Below, in pieces: positions 23,784-35,082 of a stretch of DNA of 64,000 bases. Made by a program: the position numbers and the translations under genes. Within the stretch, counting starts at the first letter, position 1. Each line of letters opens with the position of its first letter. Source of the DNA: Brachycybe producta (Eukaryota; Arthropoda; Diplopoda; Playtdesmida; Andrognathidae). Below the pieces are notes generated by a model, which made no database searches, had not been told where the DNA came from, and saw nothing but the letters and a program-made list of their open reading frames with translations. The stretch lies in NCBI GenBank assembly GCA_036925085.1, contig JAUPFP010000003.1:7501479-7565478 (forward strand), given 5' to 3'.

Positions 23784-24833
23784 GTGCAAAAGTGGAGGGT
23801 CGACGTCAGGTTGGCAGCCGGTTGTAAAGATTTGCCAAAACATATGATGTTGGTTCGAAATAGTTTTCCGAATATGGCTAGGGCGTCCCCCGCCATAAGC
23901 GACGCGCAGCTGCAACGCCCGGTGGCTGTGACAAATTGGCAAGGGCTACCCCACAGTGGACGGGTGGGGCTAAAGAAGCGAGTCCAGCATCAACAACAAG
24001 GAGGTCTTGGAAGTAGTGGTAGAAGTGGAGGTACTAAACTTAGGTTTGGCACCTGGAATATAGGGAGTTTGACAGGGAAGACTAGGGAGTTATCTAGTGT
24101 TCTAAAGGCTAGGAGGGTAAATGTTGCATGTCTGCAGGAGACAAGATGGAAAGGGGATAAATCCAGGGACATTGGGGATGGGTATAAATTAATTTATGCA
24201 AGTAGTGAGGAGGGTAGAAATGGAGTGGGAATTGTCCTAGATCAGGAACTCAGACATAGTGTGGTTGAGGTTAGGCGGATAAATAGTAGGCTGTTAGTAG
24301 TAAAGGTAGTTTGGGGTGGCATTTTTATAAATGTAGTTAGTGCATATGGCCCCCAGGTTGGATTAGATACAGCCAGGAAGCTAGAATTCTGGGAACAGTT
24401 TGATGACCTAATGTTGGGCCTGAGTAGGAAGGAACGGGTCATAATTGGTGGGGACTTTAACGGACATGTAGGTAGAGGTAGGGAAGGGTATGAAGAGGTA
24501 CATGGTGGGTGGGGCTATGGAGAGCGAAATAAAGCAGGGGAGAGTATCCTGGAGGCAGCAGTGGCACATAAGTTAATTTTAGCAAACACACTATTCCAGA
24601 AGCGAGAGGAACATTTGATTACTTTTAAGAGCAGGGCAGGAGAATCCCAGATTGATCTCTTCATGATTCGGAGTGAGGATAGAAACGAGTGCAAGGATTG
24701 TAAAGTGATACCGAGTGAAAACTTAGTGGGACAACATAGGCTAGTAGTGTTAGACCTAAAACCTAGGGGTGCAAAACAGGTGGTCAGACATAGAGGAGAG
24801 GTGGGCATTACCAGACAAGGTGGAAGAGTTTAA
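23784..24833 (+). pseudogene. RTE endonuclease domain
   Basis: An exonuclease-endonuclease-phosphatase fold reads clearly: GTWNIGSLTGK (first metal-binding Asn), CLQETRWKG (catalytic Glu), YGPQVG, GGDFNGHVG (Asp and Asn pair), SQIDLFM and a terminal QHRLVVLDL (catalytic His). Animal databases often call such proteins craniofacial development protein 2-like. In RTE elements it nicks the target for reverse transcription. The frame ends 65 bp into the RT frame, so a one-base shift separates the domains. Confidence 0.85.
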
Positions 24834-26871
24834 GAAAATGGCAGGTAAGATAGCATGGGATTTAGATGGCACTGCAGGAGAGCTGTGGACAAGGGTAGCA
24901 CAACAGATCCGTGATTGTGGAAACGAGGTACTAGGGACAGTACGAGTAGGGGGGTCTCGATTAGACAGAGAAACTTGGTGGTGGGATGAGGAGGTACAGA
25001 TGGCAGTTAAAAAGAAGAAAGATGCTTTCAAGACTTGGTGGCACAATGGAAGCAGGGAGGCCCAGATAGAATACAAGCGTGCCAAGATAGAGGCCAAACA
25101 GCAGGTAGCCATAGCAAAGCATAAGAATTATGCGGACATGTATGCCAAGTTAGGTACCAGAGCAGGAGAAATGGCAGTATATAGAATAGCTAGGGCTCGG
25201 GAGAATAAAGGCAGAGATATTGAAAAGGTGGTGAGTGTTAAGGATAATGGGGGCAAAGTATTGTGGGGTAGGGAGCCAGTACGGAACAGGTGGGGTGAAT
25301 ATTTTAGTAAGCTTATGAATGAGGGGGTAGAGCAGGAGCCTTTCACTGGAAGAAATAATGATAGAGAAGAAGTGGAGCAGGTTAGGGCTGAGGAAATTGT
25401 TCAGGCATTGCGAAAAATGAAGCTAGGGAAGGCTTTAGGGCCAGATGGGATACCAGTAGAGGTGTGGAAGGTCTTGGGGAATGTTGCCATTTCCTGGCTC
25501 ACAAAGTTATTCAATAGATTGGCTATGGGGGATAGAATGCCAGGTGCATGGCGGGACAGCTGGTTAGTGCCTATTTTCAAAGGGAAGGGTGATGTTCAGG
25601 AATGTGGGAACTATAGAGGTATTAAATTGATGAGTCATACGATGAAGCTTTGGGAGAGAGTAATTGAAGCTCGACTACGGGGTAAAACTGCAATTGGGGG
25701 AAGTCAGTTTGGGTTTATGCCAGGAAAATCCACAATGCACCCCATTTTTGCCGTAAGGCAAGTTATTGAGAAGTTTCGGGCTGCCAAGAAAGAGTTACAC
25801 ATGGTATTTATAGATCTAGAGAAAGCCTATGACAGAGTACCACGGACGTTATTGTGGGAGGTCTTACAGAAGAAGGGGGTGGGTGAGAGTTATATAGATA
25901 TGGTGAGGGACATGTATAGGGATGCACGGACAAGCGTTAAGACTGCCTGGGGGTTCTCTGACAGTTTTCGTGTTAGGATTGGTGTGCACCAGGGCTCAGC
26001 ACTTAGTCCATATCTATTTATTTTGGTCCTGGATGAGTTACTGGCAGGGGTGAGGCAGGAGGTCCCCTGGTGTATGCTGTTTGCAGATGACATAGTCTTA
26101 GTTGGGGAATCCAAATTGGAACTCGAGATAAGGTTAGAGGAGACCAGGAATGCCTTGGAATCAAAGGGGTTGAAAATAAGTAGGGCAAAAACGGAGTACA
26201 TGAAATTTCAGTGGGATGGGAAAGAACAGTTGAATGAGGGGATTAGACTTGGGGACAGTTTAATGCAGCAGGTGCATGACTTCAAATATTTAGGATCTGT
26301 GCTGCAAGATGATGGGAGCTTAGACTTAGACATCACAAACCGGATAAAAGCAGGTTGGCATAGGTGGAGGCAGGCTAGTGGGGTTTTATGTGACAGGAAG
26401 TTACCTATAAAATTGAAGGGAAAGTTTTATAGAACAGTAGTCAGACCAGCTATGTTGTATGGGTCAGAATGTTGGGCAATCAAGAAGGTGCATGAGGATA
26501 GAATGCAGGTAGCTGAGATGAGAATGCTAAGGTTTATGAGTGGGGTGACCAGAAGGGATAGGATCAGAAATGATTTTATTAGGGGTAGTGTAGGGGTAAC
26601 AAATATAGTAGAAAAGATGCAGGAAAATAGGCTGCGGTGGTTTGGGCATGTCCTCAGGAGTGGAGAAGATGGGCTGCTGAGACAGGCAATGAACTTAGAC
26701 CTGGGAATAAAACGGGGTAGAGGAAGACCCAAGCAAACCTGGGATGTGGTAGTAAAACGGGATATGGTGGCATGTGGGGTCACTGGGGGCTTGGTGCAAA
26801 ATCGGAACGAGTGGAGAGTTAGAACCAGCAAGGCTGACCCTGCTGCTTGCGGGATAAGGTACAGGAAATGA
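24769..26871 (+). pseudogene. RTE reverse transcriptase domain
   Basis: A 700-codon open frame. Motifs in order are GPDGIPVEVWK, NYRGIKLMSHTMKLWE, IDLEKAYDRVPR (first catalytic Asp), GVHQGSALSPYLFILVLDEL, MLFADDIVLVGES (catalytic DD), LKISRAKTEYMKF and YLGSVLQ. A C-terminal region includes SECWAIKK and RNRLRWFGHVLR-type blocks. Uninterrupted length suggests a recent copy. The start is not defined because the frame should continue from the endonuclease. Confidence 0.9.
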
Positions 26872-27059
26872 TGATGATGATGTGGCAAGAGAGATTTCTG
26901 AATTTAAAATGCGCCGTGTGGTGGAATGCAGGAACTTATTGTGTTCCTAGTTTCAAATTATTTCATCACCATTATTACTCTACTGGTCAACAAATTTATG
27001 ATTACCTATCATAAATTTAAATGAATAAATGAACCACTATTTTTCTCATGGTCAACTAT

Positions 27060-27265
27060 ATGACCATAATATTAAATAGGGAGGGGAAAGGTTGGAAAGT
27101 GTAGAGGGGAAAGAGAGAAACGTAGAGGGGGAAAAAGTGGGAGGGGGAAACTGAAATTGAAATGAAAGGAGTAAAAAAAGGAAAAAAACAATGCACATGT
27201 GCACAATTGCCTGTGAATTTTGCTCCCATCATTTATGATGGGTTACCCCACAAGTATTTTAAAAT
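27060..27265 (-). repeat. Dispersed repeat with purine-rich tract and GTTACCCCAC end
   Basis: Its reverse complement matches 36344-36500: GTGGGGTAAC, a (C)CGTCAT(A)AATGA segment, AAATTCACAGGCAATTGTGC and a TTTTTACTCCTTTCATTTCA tract. Parts recur at 47620-47870. Class unknown (MITE or SINE). Confidence 0.6.
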
Positions 27266-27335
27266 TAATATTATTAATTGATTAATTATTATCATCATCA
27301 TCAATATATTCTTTATTTATATTTAGTATTAATAA

Positions 27336-28105
27336 TGTGGCAACCTGGTCTGCTAAAACAAATTTTTGATTGAGCAGACGAACTCCCTATGGTGATCTGC
27401 CTGGCAGCATACAATAGGCTGTTGGGTCGGACGCCATTTTGGTGCCAGCAGACCTCTCACCATTGAAGTCAATGGTTGAGAGGTCAGAAGTGACCACTGT
27501 CCCCTCCAGGTGGTGAGCCTTGAAGTTTCAATGGCTTGGTCAGCCATTGAATCTGGGCAGTGTGTTGTAGGCTCTTGACTAAGGTGGATCACCTCAATGC
27601 TGGAGGCCAATATGGCCTCCATTGTGTCTTTGTTTTGGATTTCACTGTTCTTCTGGAGCATCTTTTGTTGTGGCTTTGTTTAGCCTTTTTGTGCTTTCCA
27701 TGGGGGCTTGGCTGGTGGATTGCATCAGCCAAGTTGTGTGGAAATAAACCACTGCCTTTACTTTGCATCTACTGAATCATCGTAAATGTATAATAAAACA
27801 CTTATTATTTTAACCTGCAATCTGTGTTGTGTACATTATTGGGGAGTACCACGGGCTGGGGGAATCTACGGGATTTCCACCATATATTCCACCAAATATT
27901 CTCGTTGTGGTGGCGGAATGACCGTCGTGTCCGATGGGAAAGACTCCAGGAAGTCGGCGTTTCCCACGTCAACCGTGAAGAGGGCTGCTACGGGTACGAT
28001 CCCGTCCCCGTTTGGAGTCTGGTGTCTGGGTAAGTTTTGCTTAAGTTCTTTCGGACGGGGCAAGAGTTGCCCGAGGTATTGTAACGGACCAGTCGGGTCG
28101 TTACA
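27336..28105 (+). mobile_element. 5' LTR of Ty3/gypsy element A2
   Basis: A 770-bp LTR from TGTGGCAACCTGG to GGGTCGTTACA, the same length as the A3 5' LTR at 54085-54854. The primer-binding site follows immediately. The TATA region is degenerate in this copy. Confidence 0.88.
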
Positions 28106-28107
28106 AT

Positions 28108-28125
28108 TGGTGGAGGTGCCGGGTA
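28108..28125 (+). promoter_or_regulatory. Primer-binding site of A2
   Basis: TGGTGGAGGTGCCGGG lies two bases after the LTR and is kept in A3 as TGGTGGAGGCGCCGGG (minus, at about 54065-54082). A TGG start fits priming by a tRNA ending in CCA. I could not match the tRNA. Confidence 0.65.
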
Positions 28126-28209
28126 CTCATACCCAGCCTCTTGCACGGTTTTAGACCGTGGAATTGACCGTTTCGACGGTCATATCACTGTGCGATGGTA
28201 GTATGCTGC

Positions 28210-28590
28210 TGGGCACGGACTTTGGTCAGAGGGACAGCGGCAGAAAACGTTGGGTAACCCCGGTTACCTCTTTGACCGTAATTTCACCGTGGGTTTCGGA
28301 CTTTGGTCCATTGTACCGTGGTGGAAAGCGGTTACGGAGGTTTTCAACAGCAATTACACCGTGGGTTTCGGACGGTTGTCCATTGTACCGTGGTGGAAAG
28401 TGGTTGAAGAGCTTTTTACCACAATTACACCGTGGGGTGTGGACTTCGGTCCGTGGAACCACGGTAGAAAGTGGTAAATGTCATTGTACCGTGAAGTATA
28501 CTGTGGGGCATGGACTGCGGTAGAAACTGGTAGTTAAGAACTCTGACCGTTCTTGACATTGGGACACAGACTTTTGTCTGTGAATTTACC
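28210..28590 (+). other. Array of hairpins in the A2 5' leader
   Basis: Modules of about 50-80 bp repeat the order ACCGTGG, GGAC-loop-GTCC, TTGTACCGTGG. Hairpins are visible at 28298-28309 (loop TTTG), 28370-28381, 28441-28452 (GGAC-TTCG-GTCC) and 28564-28581 (7-bp stem, loop TTTT), with weaker ones near 28217 and 28511. The A3 leader (53500-53960, minus) has an equivalent array. Confidence 0.7.
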
Positions 28591-28918
28591 TTTTTCGACG
28601 GTGGGATTCCATTTTCTGGTGGTTTTGGCCATTATTGACCGTGGAAGCACGGTAAATTTTGGTGCAAACCACGGTTACACCGATGGGGTTTCGGGAAACC
28701 GGTGGGGAAATGGGATTGGAGTTGCGCAGCCTCACCATCGACAGTCCACTTGGGGCAGAAGGCGGAGTACCACTAGAAACAGTGGTACAAAGTGGTAGCA
28801 TGGACGAGACTCTCTGGAGGGAAGTGTCGTGGATGATGTTCCATGGGGCAGACCCTTGCTGGGGGAGTTTGTCACGGTGTGAAGGTGCACCGGTGTCAAT
28901 CTCCCCGGAGATTCTCCA

Positions 28919-30420
28919 TTGGAAGACGGTGACACCGATGGTGATCTCGTTGGGAATGGTGCTCGGCCATGGCAGAGTGTCCATGTTTCCAATGCCGCCC
29001 GTCCAGTTGGACATGGTGGTCACCTCCTGAGGGAGATGGTGGAAATCCCGCACAATACTGCACGGGAGGATCGGGCCTTTTTGGCCAGGCTCACCGAGCA
29101 GCAGGTCGTAGACATCACTTACGGGATTGACGTCCTTTGGTTGGAAGGATGGTTGTCCCGGTCGGTGTTTGAACCAATGACCGTTCCGAGGTTTTCACTG
29201 TTGCCCATGCGGGAAACTGCACGGAGGGAGGCACCGCTGGTGCAAACCAGGCCAGCACCTCTGCGGGAAGAAACCAGGCCGTTTAATAGTGGATATGGCC
29301 GAGGTATTCCTCCCGCATCCGGACAGCATCCGAGTGTTTGCATTTTGTTACCCTCGGTAGTTGACTCCGTGGCTGATACTTCGGGGGACCGGAGCAGGCA
29401 ACCTCGCAGGGTTAGTGCCGCTGCTTGGACACCCACTCCAGCGGTTCCTACAGAGGTTCAGGCATTTGGGTTTTTCAACCAAGTCCACTCGTTTGTCCGT
29501 TACGACGGCAGAGAGGATATGGCACTTTTCCTCTGTATGTTCGAAGCGAAGGCTCGGGCTCAGCGCTTGGCAGATGAGTCCAGGTGCAGTTACTTTACGT
29601 ACCTGCTTGACAGTCCAGCGGAGGAGTATTACGCCTCTTTGGTGGAAACTCTTCTGGACCTCACCTGGGCTGAACTGAAAGAGGCTATGGTTAGCGGATT
29701 TAGTTCGGGAAATCAGGCTCGTGTCTGCTTCTCAGAGTTTGAGACGATGAAGCAGGGTACACACGAGTCTGTACAAGTGTTCTATTGGCGGTTCATTGAA
29801 CTGTCGGATCGCGTGTGTACGGGCAAAAATGAGAGCTGTCGGCTCATTTGTTTCAAACAGAAGCTCAAATCAAATCAAATGTTCGGTTGCCAGGCTGAAA
29901 CAGTAGAGGTATTATCCATAGGGCACGGCTTTTTGAAGCCAATATGCTGACGACAGGTCGATTACCTGCCCGTACACGAGTGGTTCCTCAGGACCAGGCT
30001 AACGTCCAGTCCTATGGTTCCATGGCTAGGGTCAGGTGTGAAGGCCACTGCACTGTCCGAGTTGGACAAAGCAGTGGCCAAAACCGGGGGTAAGATGGGA
30101 AGGAAGCAGGTGAGCTCTGGTGGAGAACAGCCGGCAGCAATGCCTCGTGGTTTGGACCGTGGATCAGGAGGATCACTCCGGTGAGTCAGCCCATGGGTGC
30201 CCCCGAGTGCAACCAGATGGGGCACCTGAGATGGGACTGTCCCGATGCTGCGGCAAAGGGACATGTTGCCAGAGTGAACCTGGTGTAAGCCAGAAGCTCC
30301 AGCCAACACCAGGCTTAGGGCCTGTGTAGCTGAAGGGGCAAAAGTACCTGGCCACCGTAATCGGTGGCCATTTCTACTACAGACTCATGGAGGATAATGA
30401 AGAAATGTCTTCGTTAAACC
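28919..30420 (+). pseudogene. A2 gag (capsid and nucleocapsid)
   Basis: The 343-aa frame 28919-29950 has a proline-rich matrix-like part followed by a capsid-type region (FVRYDGREDMALFLCMFEAKA, then FETMKQGTHESVQVFYWRFIEL), which is retrotransposon gag-like. Past 29950 the frame is broken; the nucleocapsid remnant near 30200-30260 keeps ECNQMGHLRWDCP-like codons. In A3 the same capsid reads FGEFESMKQVATESVQAFYWRFLEL. Confidence 0.8.
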
Positions 30421-30460
30421 GCTACCAGTCGCCACCGAACTGAGTGGTGAGCGACCGGAA

Positions 30461-31174
30461 ATGCTTAAAAACTCAGGTGTCCGACATCGTCGGCACTGTG
30501 ACGAATGGACGTACCTTCGGGCAGTCTCCAGAAATGTGGATGTCCTGCATGGAGCAGGTGTGCCTCTGGCTAGGTTTGCGGACACGAAAGTTACCAAATG
30601 GGTATTTCCGATGCCATGCTCCACATTGGAGGCCGCGGTATCCCAGTTGGATAACTGGTTTGCCCCCTCACCCTACATGCCTAGTGGTGAGGTGCTGGAT
30701 CGTGCACTCATCAAGCAGGTGGGAGGAGTTGGTGTGCCCATACTTTCCACCGGGCCAGGAGAGTTTCTAGTTAGTGAGGCTGGACCCCGTCTGGTGTTAC
30801 CGTCCCGTGTAGATGGTGATGTGGACGTGAGGCAGAAGTTCGATGGTGGGAACCAACGGGTTCCCATTCCTGAATTGCAGAGCTGGGCATATTCTCAGGT
30901 GGCACCAAGGGTGTACGTGTCCATTGGTGATCACCTCCTGGTGGAGATGATCATGGACACGGGAGGCGAGGTATCGGTTCTGAGCATGAAGGTGGCACGA
31001 GCGATGGGGTTGCCCGTTGAGGTACTGGAGGTACCATCATGCCTTTTCGGCATGGGTGGGCACACCATTGTAGTAGAAGGTGTTGCTTTGGTGGACTTGA
31101 CCGTCCACCAGAAGACCATCAAGGCATCTCTTCTCCTTGTGAAGGGGAGGAGCGAAGCAATTTTCGGGCATTAA
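30461..31174 (+). pseudogene. A2 protease region
   Basis: The 237-aa frame contains MIMDTGGEVSVLSMKVARAMGLP, the aspartic protease active-site DTG with a Gly where A3 and most relatives have Ala (DTGADVS, A3 near 51255). The retropepsin normally cuts the Gag-Pol polyprotein. A frame break follows at 31174. Confidence 0.8.
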
Positions 31175-31572
31175 TCATGCCACACGCTTTGGCTTGATGG
31201 TTGATATCATGCACTGGAAAGTGTATTTCTGGGAGGATGTCTGGACCACACATCCAGACCCCCTTCAAGCCACTTACACCGATTAAGTGCTTGGGTAACC
31301 TGAGGAGGTGGAATCAGTTCCACCACCGATACCAGAGGCTCAGCCTCAGGGATGGCAACTCCCAGAAGTCCCGGTGGCACTTGAGAATGTTGATGAGTGG
31401 GTGAACGTTGTTTCACCAGAGCTGCACGAGACCAGAGTTCCTATCGGGAGCGGAGAAGTTTGTTCCCTGCGACTCAGGGAAAATGTCTGTCTACCACCCC
31501 ACATATGACATGTCGTATCAGTGGGATTGGTAGAGCATGCCGGCCCTGGCCAGCTGCTTCTTGTGAAGTGCC

Positions 31573-32561
31573 TTGGGTGGACGTGGTGTGTTGGCTGTGG
31601 CAGGGATTGCCGAAGCCAACAGGTTGGGCCAGTACGATATCTGGCTTGAGAACGTGGCTGAGGCACCCATAGCCCTGGAGACAGGGGAGGGTGTGGCCAC
31701 GGCTCAAGCTGTGGAGGCTGCCCTTGCGGTAGGGCTGGAAGAGCGGTCTGAGTTGAGAGGGAGAGGCCCCACTCAGGCGACAGTTCGACCAGAAGAGGCC
31801 AAGTCAAAGTTGAGAGGGGCATCCGGATGCAGATGCCAGGTCCTCAACATAGAGATGGCTCCTACCCTTGAAGATTGTCTTAAGATTGGACCCTATCTGA
31901 AGCCTGAAGAGGCGAGGCAGCTTCGAGAGTTCCTGCTGGAACGCCGGGATATTTCGCATTCGACTATACGGAGTTGGGTGAAACCTCTCTTGTTGAACAT
32001 ACGATTGATACTTGTGGGCAACCTCCGGTGCGTGAAGGATTGCGTCGAACTGCTCCAGCGGCCAGGACAATCGAGAGAGAAGAGGTGGCGAAGAGGTTGG
32101 ATGCAGGGGTTATCCGACCTTCGCGTAGTCCCTATGCGAGCCCTATCTTGCTCGTTCGCAAGAAGGATGGTGGCTTACGTTTTTGTGTGGACTACCGGAA
32201 ACTGAATTCCCAGACTAAGCTGTTTCAGTATCCGTTGCCTCGCATCGATGATGCGCTCGATTTGCTGGCTGGTGCGAAGTTCTTCGCTACCTTGGACCTG
32301 GCTAGTGGTTACTGGCAGGTTCGGATGGCTGAGCCAGACGTTGAGAAAACGGCGTTTATTTGCTCTCAAGGTCTGTTTGAGTTCCGGAAAATGCCTTTTG
32401 GACTCTGTAATGCTCCAGCCACCATGCAGAGAGCACTACACCTCTTATTGGCAGGACATAAGTGGGAGACTTGTCTCGTGTACCTAGATGATATAATTGT
32501 CTTTAAGAACACTTTAGAGCAGTTTCTCGACAGACTTTCCACTGTCCTTGGACTGTTATGA
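31573..32561 (+). pseudogene. A2 reverse transcriptase
   Basis: After a linker in 31573-32205, the frame 31974-32561 reads the gypsy RT: ILLVRKKDGGLRFCVDYRKL, PRIDDALDLL, FATLDLASGYWQVRM (catalytic Asp), PFGLCNAPATMQR and LVYLDDIIVF (catalytic DD). Frame changes lie near 31950 and 32560. This is the best preserved RT palm of the three copies. Confidence 0.88.
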
Positions 32562-33485
32562 GGGGCAGAGCTAAAACTTTAGCCGAAGTGTTTCTTTGGC
32601 GTTGACAAAGTATGTTATATCGGTCACATAGTGAGTGCCGAGGGAGTTGCTCCGGACCCGGATCTCGTACGGGCAGTCCAGGTGTTTGATGTCCCGACGA
32701 CAGTGACTGGCGTCTGAAGTTTTCTCGGACTGGCCGGTTACTATCAGAGGTTCATCAAGAAAATCGCCAAGGTGGCAAGGCCTTTGCATGATCTGAAAAA
32801 GAAGGATGCGTCCTTCGAGTGGTTGGATCAGTGCAAACTAGCGATTGCTCGGTTAACTGCATTTTTAACCGAAGCGCCAGTACTCACCATGTACGATCCT
32901 CGTGGTGAGATAATGATCCATACCGACGCTAGTCTACCAGAAGTTGCCGGAGGACAAGTTCCCCCGTGTTCTGGCCTAAGCAAGTCGGCTATGGAAGGAG
33001 CGGAAACACAGTATTCTGTCACCGAGCAGGAGTGCTTGGCGGTTATGTTTGCCGTGGGTAAATTCCGTCCTTACCTCTTTAACCGGGAGTTTGTGATCGT
33101 AACTGATCACCACGCTCTTTGCTATCTGCAGACAGCCAAAAACCTGCAAGGCAGGTTAGGGCGTTGGCAGATGCAACTACAAGAGTACCGGTTCAAGGTT
33201 CAGTATAGGAAGGGAACACTGCACGTGGACGCTGATGCTTTGATTCGGTATCCTGTTTGTGAAGTGGCGGACCTTTCCATGCCTGAATACGTCGAGGCCG
33301 ATGTAGGTGAGGAGATTTACCGTATCCATTCAGAGGTGGATTGGGTCAAGGAGCAAGAGGCTGATGGCTGGTGCTCCAAGGTGAAGAGTGAAATCTTCAG
33401 GGACCCAACTCGAACCTCAGGTTCAAGTTCGTGGTGGCGGAAAACAATTTGTTGTATGCCATCAGATCCATCCAATATCAGTTAA
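32562..33485 (+). pseudogene. A2 RT connection and RNase H
   Basis: The thumb/connection lies in 32590-32770 with stops. The frame 32772-33485 carries RPLHDLKKKDASFEW and the RNase H start EIMIHTDAS, which then suffers a small deletion relative to A1 (the RCGLGVVVYQ block is lost). It continues with YSVTEQECLAVMFAVGKFRPYL, VITDHHALCYLQ-type and LHVDADALIR (catalytic Asp) blocks. Confidence 0.85.
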
Positions 33486-34430
33486 GAACTGTTCTGGTAG
33501 TTCCGAAGTTATGCAGGGCTTTCTGTCTGAGGAAGCTACATGACATTCTCGAAGCTGGTCACTCGGGATGTTTAAGACCTACCAGAGACTGCACTCACGC
33601 TTCTACTGGATTGGTACGAAGCGGGACACTACCGAATATGTTAAGTCATGTTTGGTGTGCCAAAGGGCATGACAGTTCGCTCAAAGTCAGGGATTTATTC
33701 AACCGATCTTGCCGGAGTACCCAGTTGATACCTGGGGAATGGACTTCATTGGGCCGTTTCCTGCCTCCGTGGGTGGAGTCACCTATTTGCTTATCATGGT
33801 TGACTATTTCACCTGATACGGTGTGGCAAGGGTGGTACGAATGGCCACGGCCGCCTGTGTTGTGAAATTCCTGAAGGACGAGATCCTTTCGGTGTATGGC
33901 ACGACGAAAGCTCTTGTCTCTGATCGTATGTCCCAGTTCTCCAGCAAATGGAAACCATCAAGCTGTACCATGATCCCCTCAAGGAACAGCGTGATTGGTG
34001 GGACAAGTTACGACCCGCCATGTGGGCTTATAACACAGCTATCCAGGAGAGTATGCAGGTCTCTCCGTATCAGTTGTTGTTTGGCCGTGAGCCTCGGTTG
34101 GAGATTGACAACCTCCTCCCGGTCGGTCCGATCCGCGACTTGCCTGACCAGCAAGCCGTGGAGGAGCAGGCGCGTCAACATTTGGCATCTGCTCAGAGAA
34201 AGCAGAAAGAACAGTATGACTCTGGCCATGTGCAGCCACCTCTATACCATCCTGGGGATCAGGTGTGGATTAGAGATCAGACGGGGAAACTTGGCCAGGC
34301 GAAGAAGGTGGTGCTTAGCCTACAAAACTGAGAGGGGTAGTATTCCAACCTTGTCTACGAAGTGGAATTCGTAGATGGGTATGGTCGGAAGGTGCGCGAC
34401 CGGTTGCATGTTGACAATTTGAAACCGTAG
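33431..34430 (+). pseudogene. A2 integrase, frameshifted and internally deleted
   Basis: Zinc-binding blocks and the catalytic core start (DTWGMDFIGPFPASVGGVTY, 33725-33790) are readable, with a TGA at about 33812. After VSDRMSQFSS a deletion removes the core part around NHPQANG seen in A1. The remaining C-terminal part is frame 33948-34331 (DPLKEQRDWWDKLRPAMWAYNT). No chromodomain is visible. Confidence 0.8.
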
Positions 34431-34577
34431 ATACCCACCTGCACCGTGAGGGAGGAAGATGGACTTGGTGTCTCTGACACCTCTTCCGATGCAGGCAGCG
34501 AGGCTATGGTAGACCTAACAAGTCAGACGCTTCACACGCATCTGCAACTCCAGGATATTCCTTTCGAGGAATTCTGA
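34431..34577 (+). pseudogene. A2 pol tail fused to the end of the third ORF
   Basis: The pol tail (CTVREEDGLGVSDTSSDAGS) runs directly into TLHTHLQLQDIPFEEF and a stop. In A1 these two pieces are about 3.5 kb apart, separated by the third ORF. Either A2 lost that region or A1 gained it. Confidence 0.65.
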
Positions 34578-34772
34578 GCCCTGGAGAAAAGCCGTCTTAG
34601 GGGGACAGTCTTCGATCCTGGTTTTGGGTGGCATAACACCCAGATGTGCCTGTGGTGGGCATGTTGGTGGGCTGTGGAGTGGATGGGCTCCACTTTCGCA
34701 CCACCACCAGGGAAGCCGTCTGGTCCCTAGGAAGGTCAGGTTCAAGAGAGCAATCCTTGCTGGCTCGACCGA

Positions 34773-34794
34773 CCTGTTCCCGAGGCGGAACAGG
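34773..34794 (+). other. Hairpin preceding the A2 polypurine tract
   Basis: CCTGTTCC and GGAACAGG form a perfect 8-bp stem with loop CGAGGC. GAAGTTGAGAGGAT (14 nt) separates it from the 3' LTR. Confidence 0.7.
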
Positions 34795-34808
34795 GAAGTT
34801 GAGAGGAT

Positions 34809-35082
34809 TGTGGCAACCTGGTCTGCTCCATTTGAAAAATTTTGATGGAGCAGACGAATTCCCTATGGTGGTCTGCCTGACAGCTACAGTAGGCTGTTGG
34901 GACGGATGCCATTTTGGTGCCAGCAGACCTCTCACTGTTAAGTCAATAGGTGAGGGGACGGATGCCATTTTGGTGCCAGCAGACCTCTCACTGTTAAGTC
35001 AATAGGTGAGAGGTCGGAAGTGACCTCTGTCCCCTCCAGGTGGAGTTGCCTGGAGGTTTCCTGTGGCCTGGTCAGCCATGGC
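34809..35082 (+). mobile_element. 3' LTR of A2, truncated
   Basis: Begins TGTGGCAACCTGG and is lost after TCAGCCATGG at 35082, where a foldback arm begins. It has a 56-bp tandem duplication (34901-34956 and 34957-35012). Confidence 0.8.

Larger units (their letters stand above)
23640..26880 (+). mobile_element. RTE-clade LINE, near full length
   Basis: A 3241-bp plus-strand element inserted in the Penelope-like element. It encodes an apurinic-type endonuclease and an RT, ends in a short (ATG)n tail (GAAATGATGATGATGATG) and is bounded by 19-bp direct repeats. RTE elements are short LINEs with simple-repeat 3' tails. The coding part is intact apart from one frame change, so the insertion is younger than its host. 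Confidence 0.85.
20743..26973 (-). mobile_element. Penelope-like element interrupted by an RTE LINE
   Basis: A minus-strand retroelement encodes RT and a GIY-YIG nuclease. It is bounded by a 25-bp perfect inverted repeat (20743-20767 and 26949-26973, beginning AATGGTGATGAAATAATTTG). The RTE element at 23640-26880 splits it near the N-terminus. About 3 kb belongs to the Penelope-like element itself. Inverted or pseudo-LTR termini are known for this order. Frameshifts and a stop make it inactive. Confidence 0.8.

Noticed and set aside
24769..26871. A 700-aa open frame that could be taken for a host reverse transcriptase or craniofacial development protein 2-like gene
   Set aside because: It is the RT of an RTE element with endonuclease upstream, an (ATG)n tail and 19-bp target duplications.
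27824..28154. Overlapping ORFs in the A2 5' LTR
   Set aside because: LTR sequence repeated at many sites; the frames are not conserved between copies.
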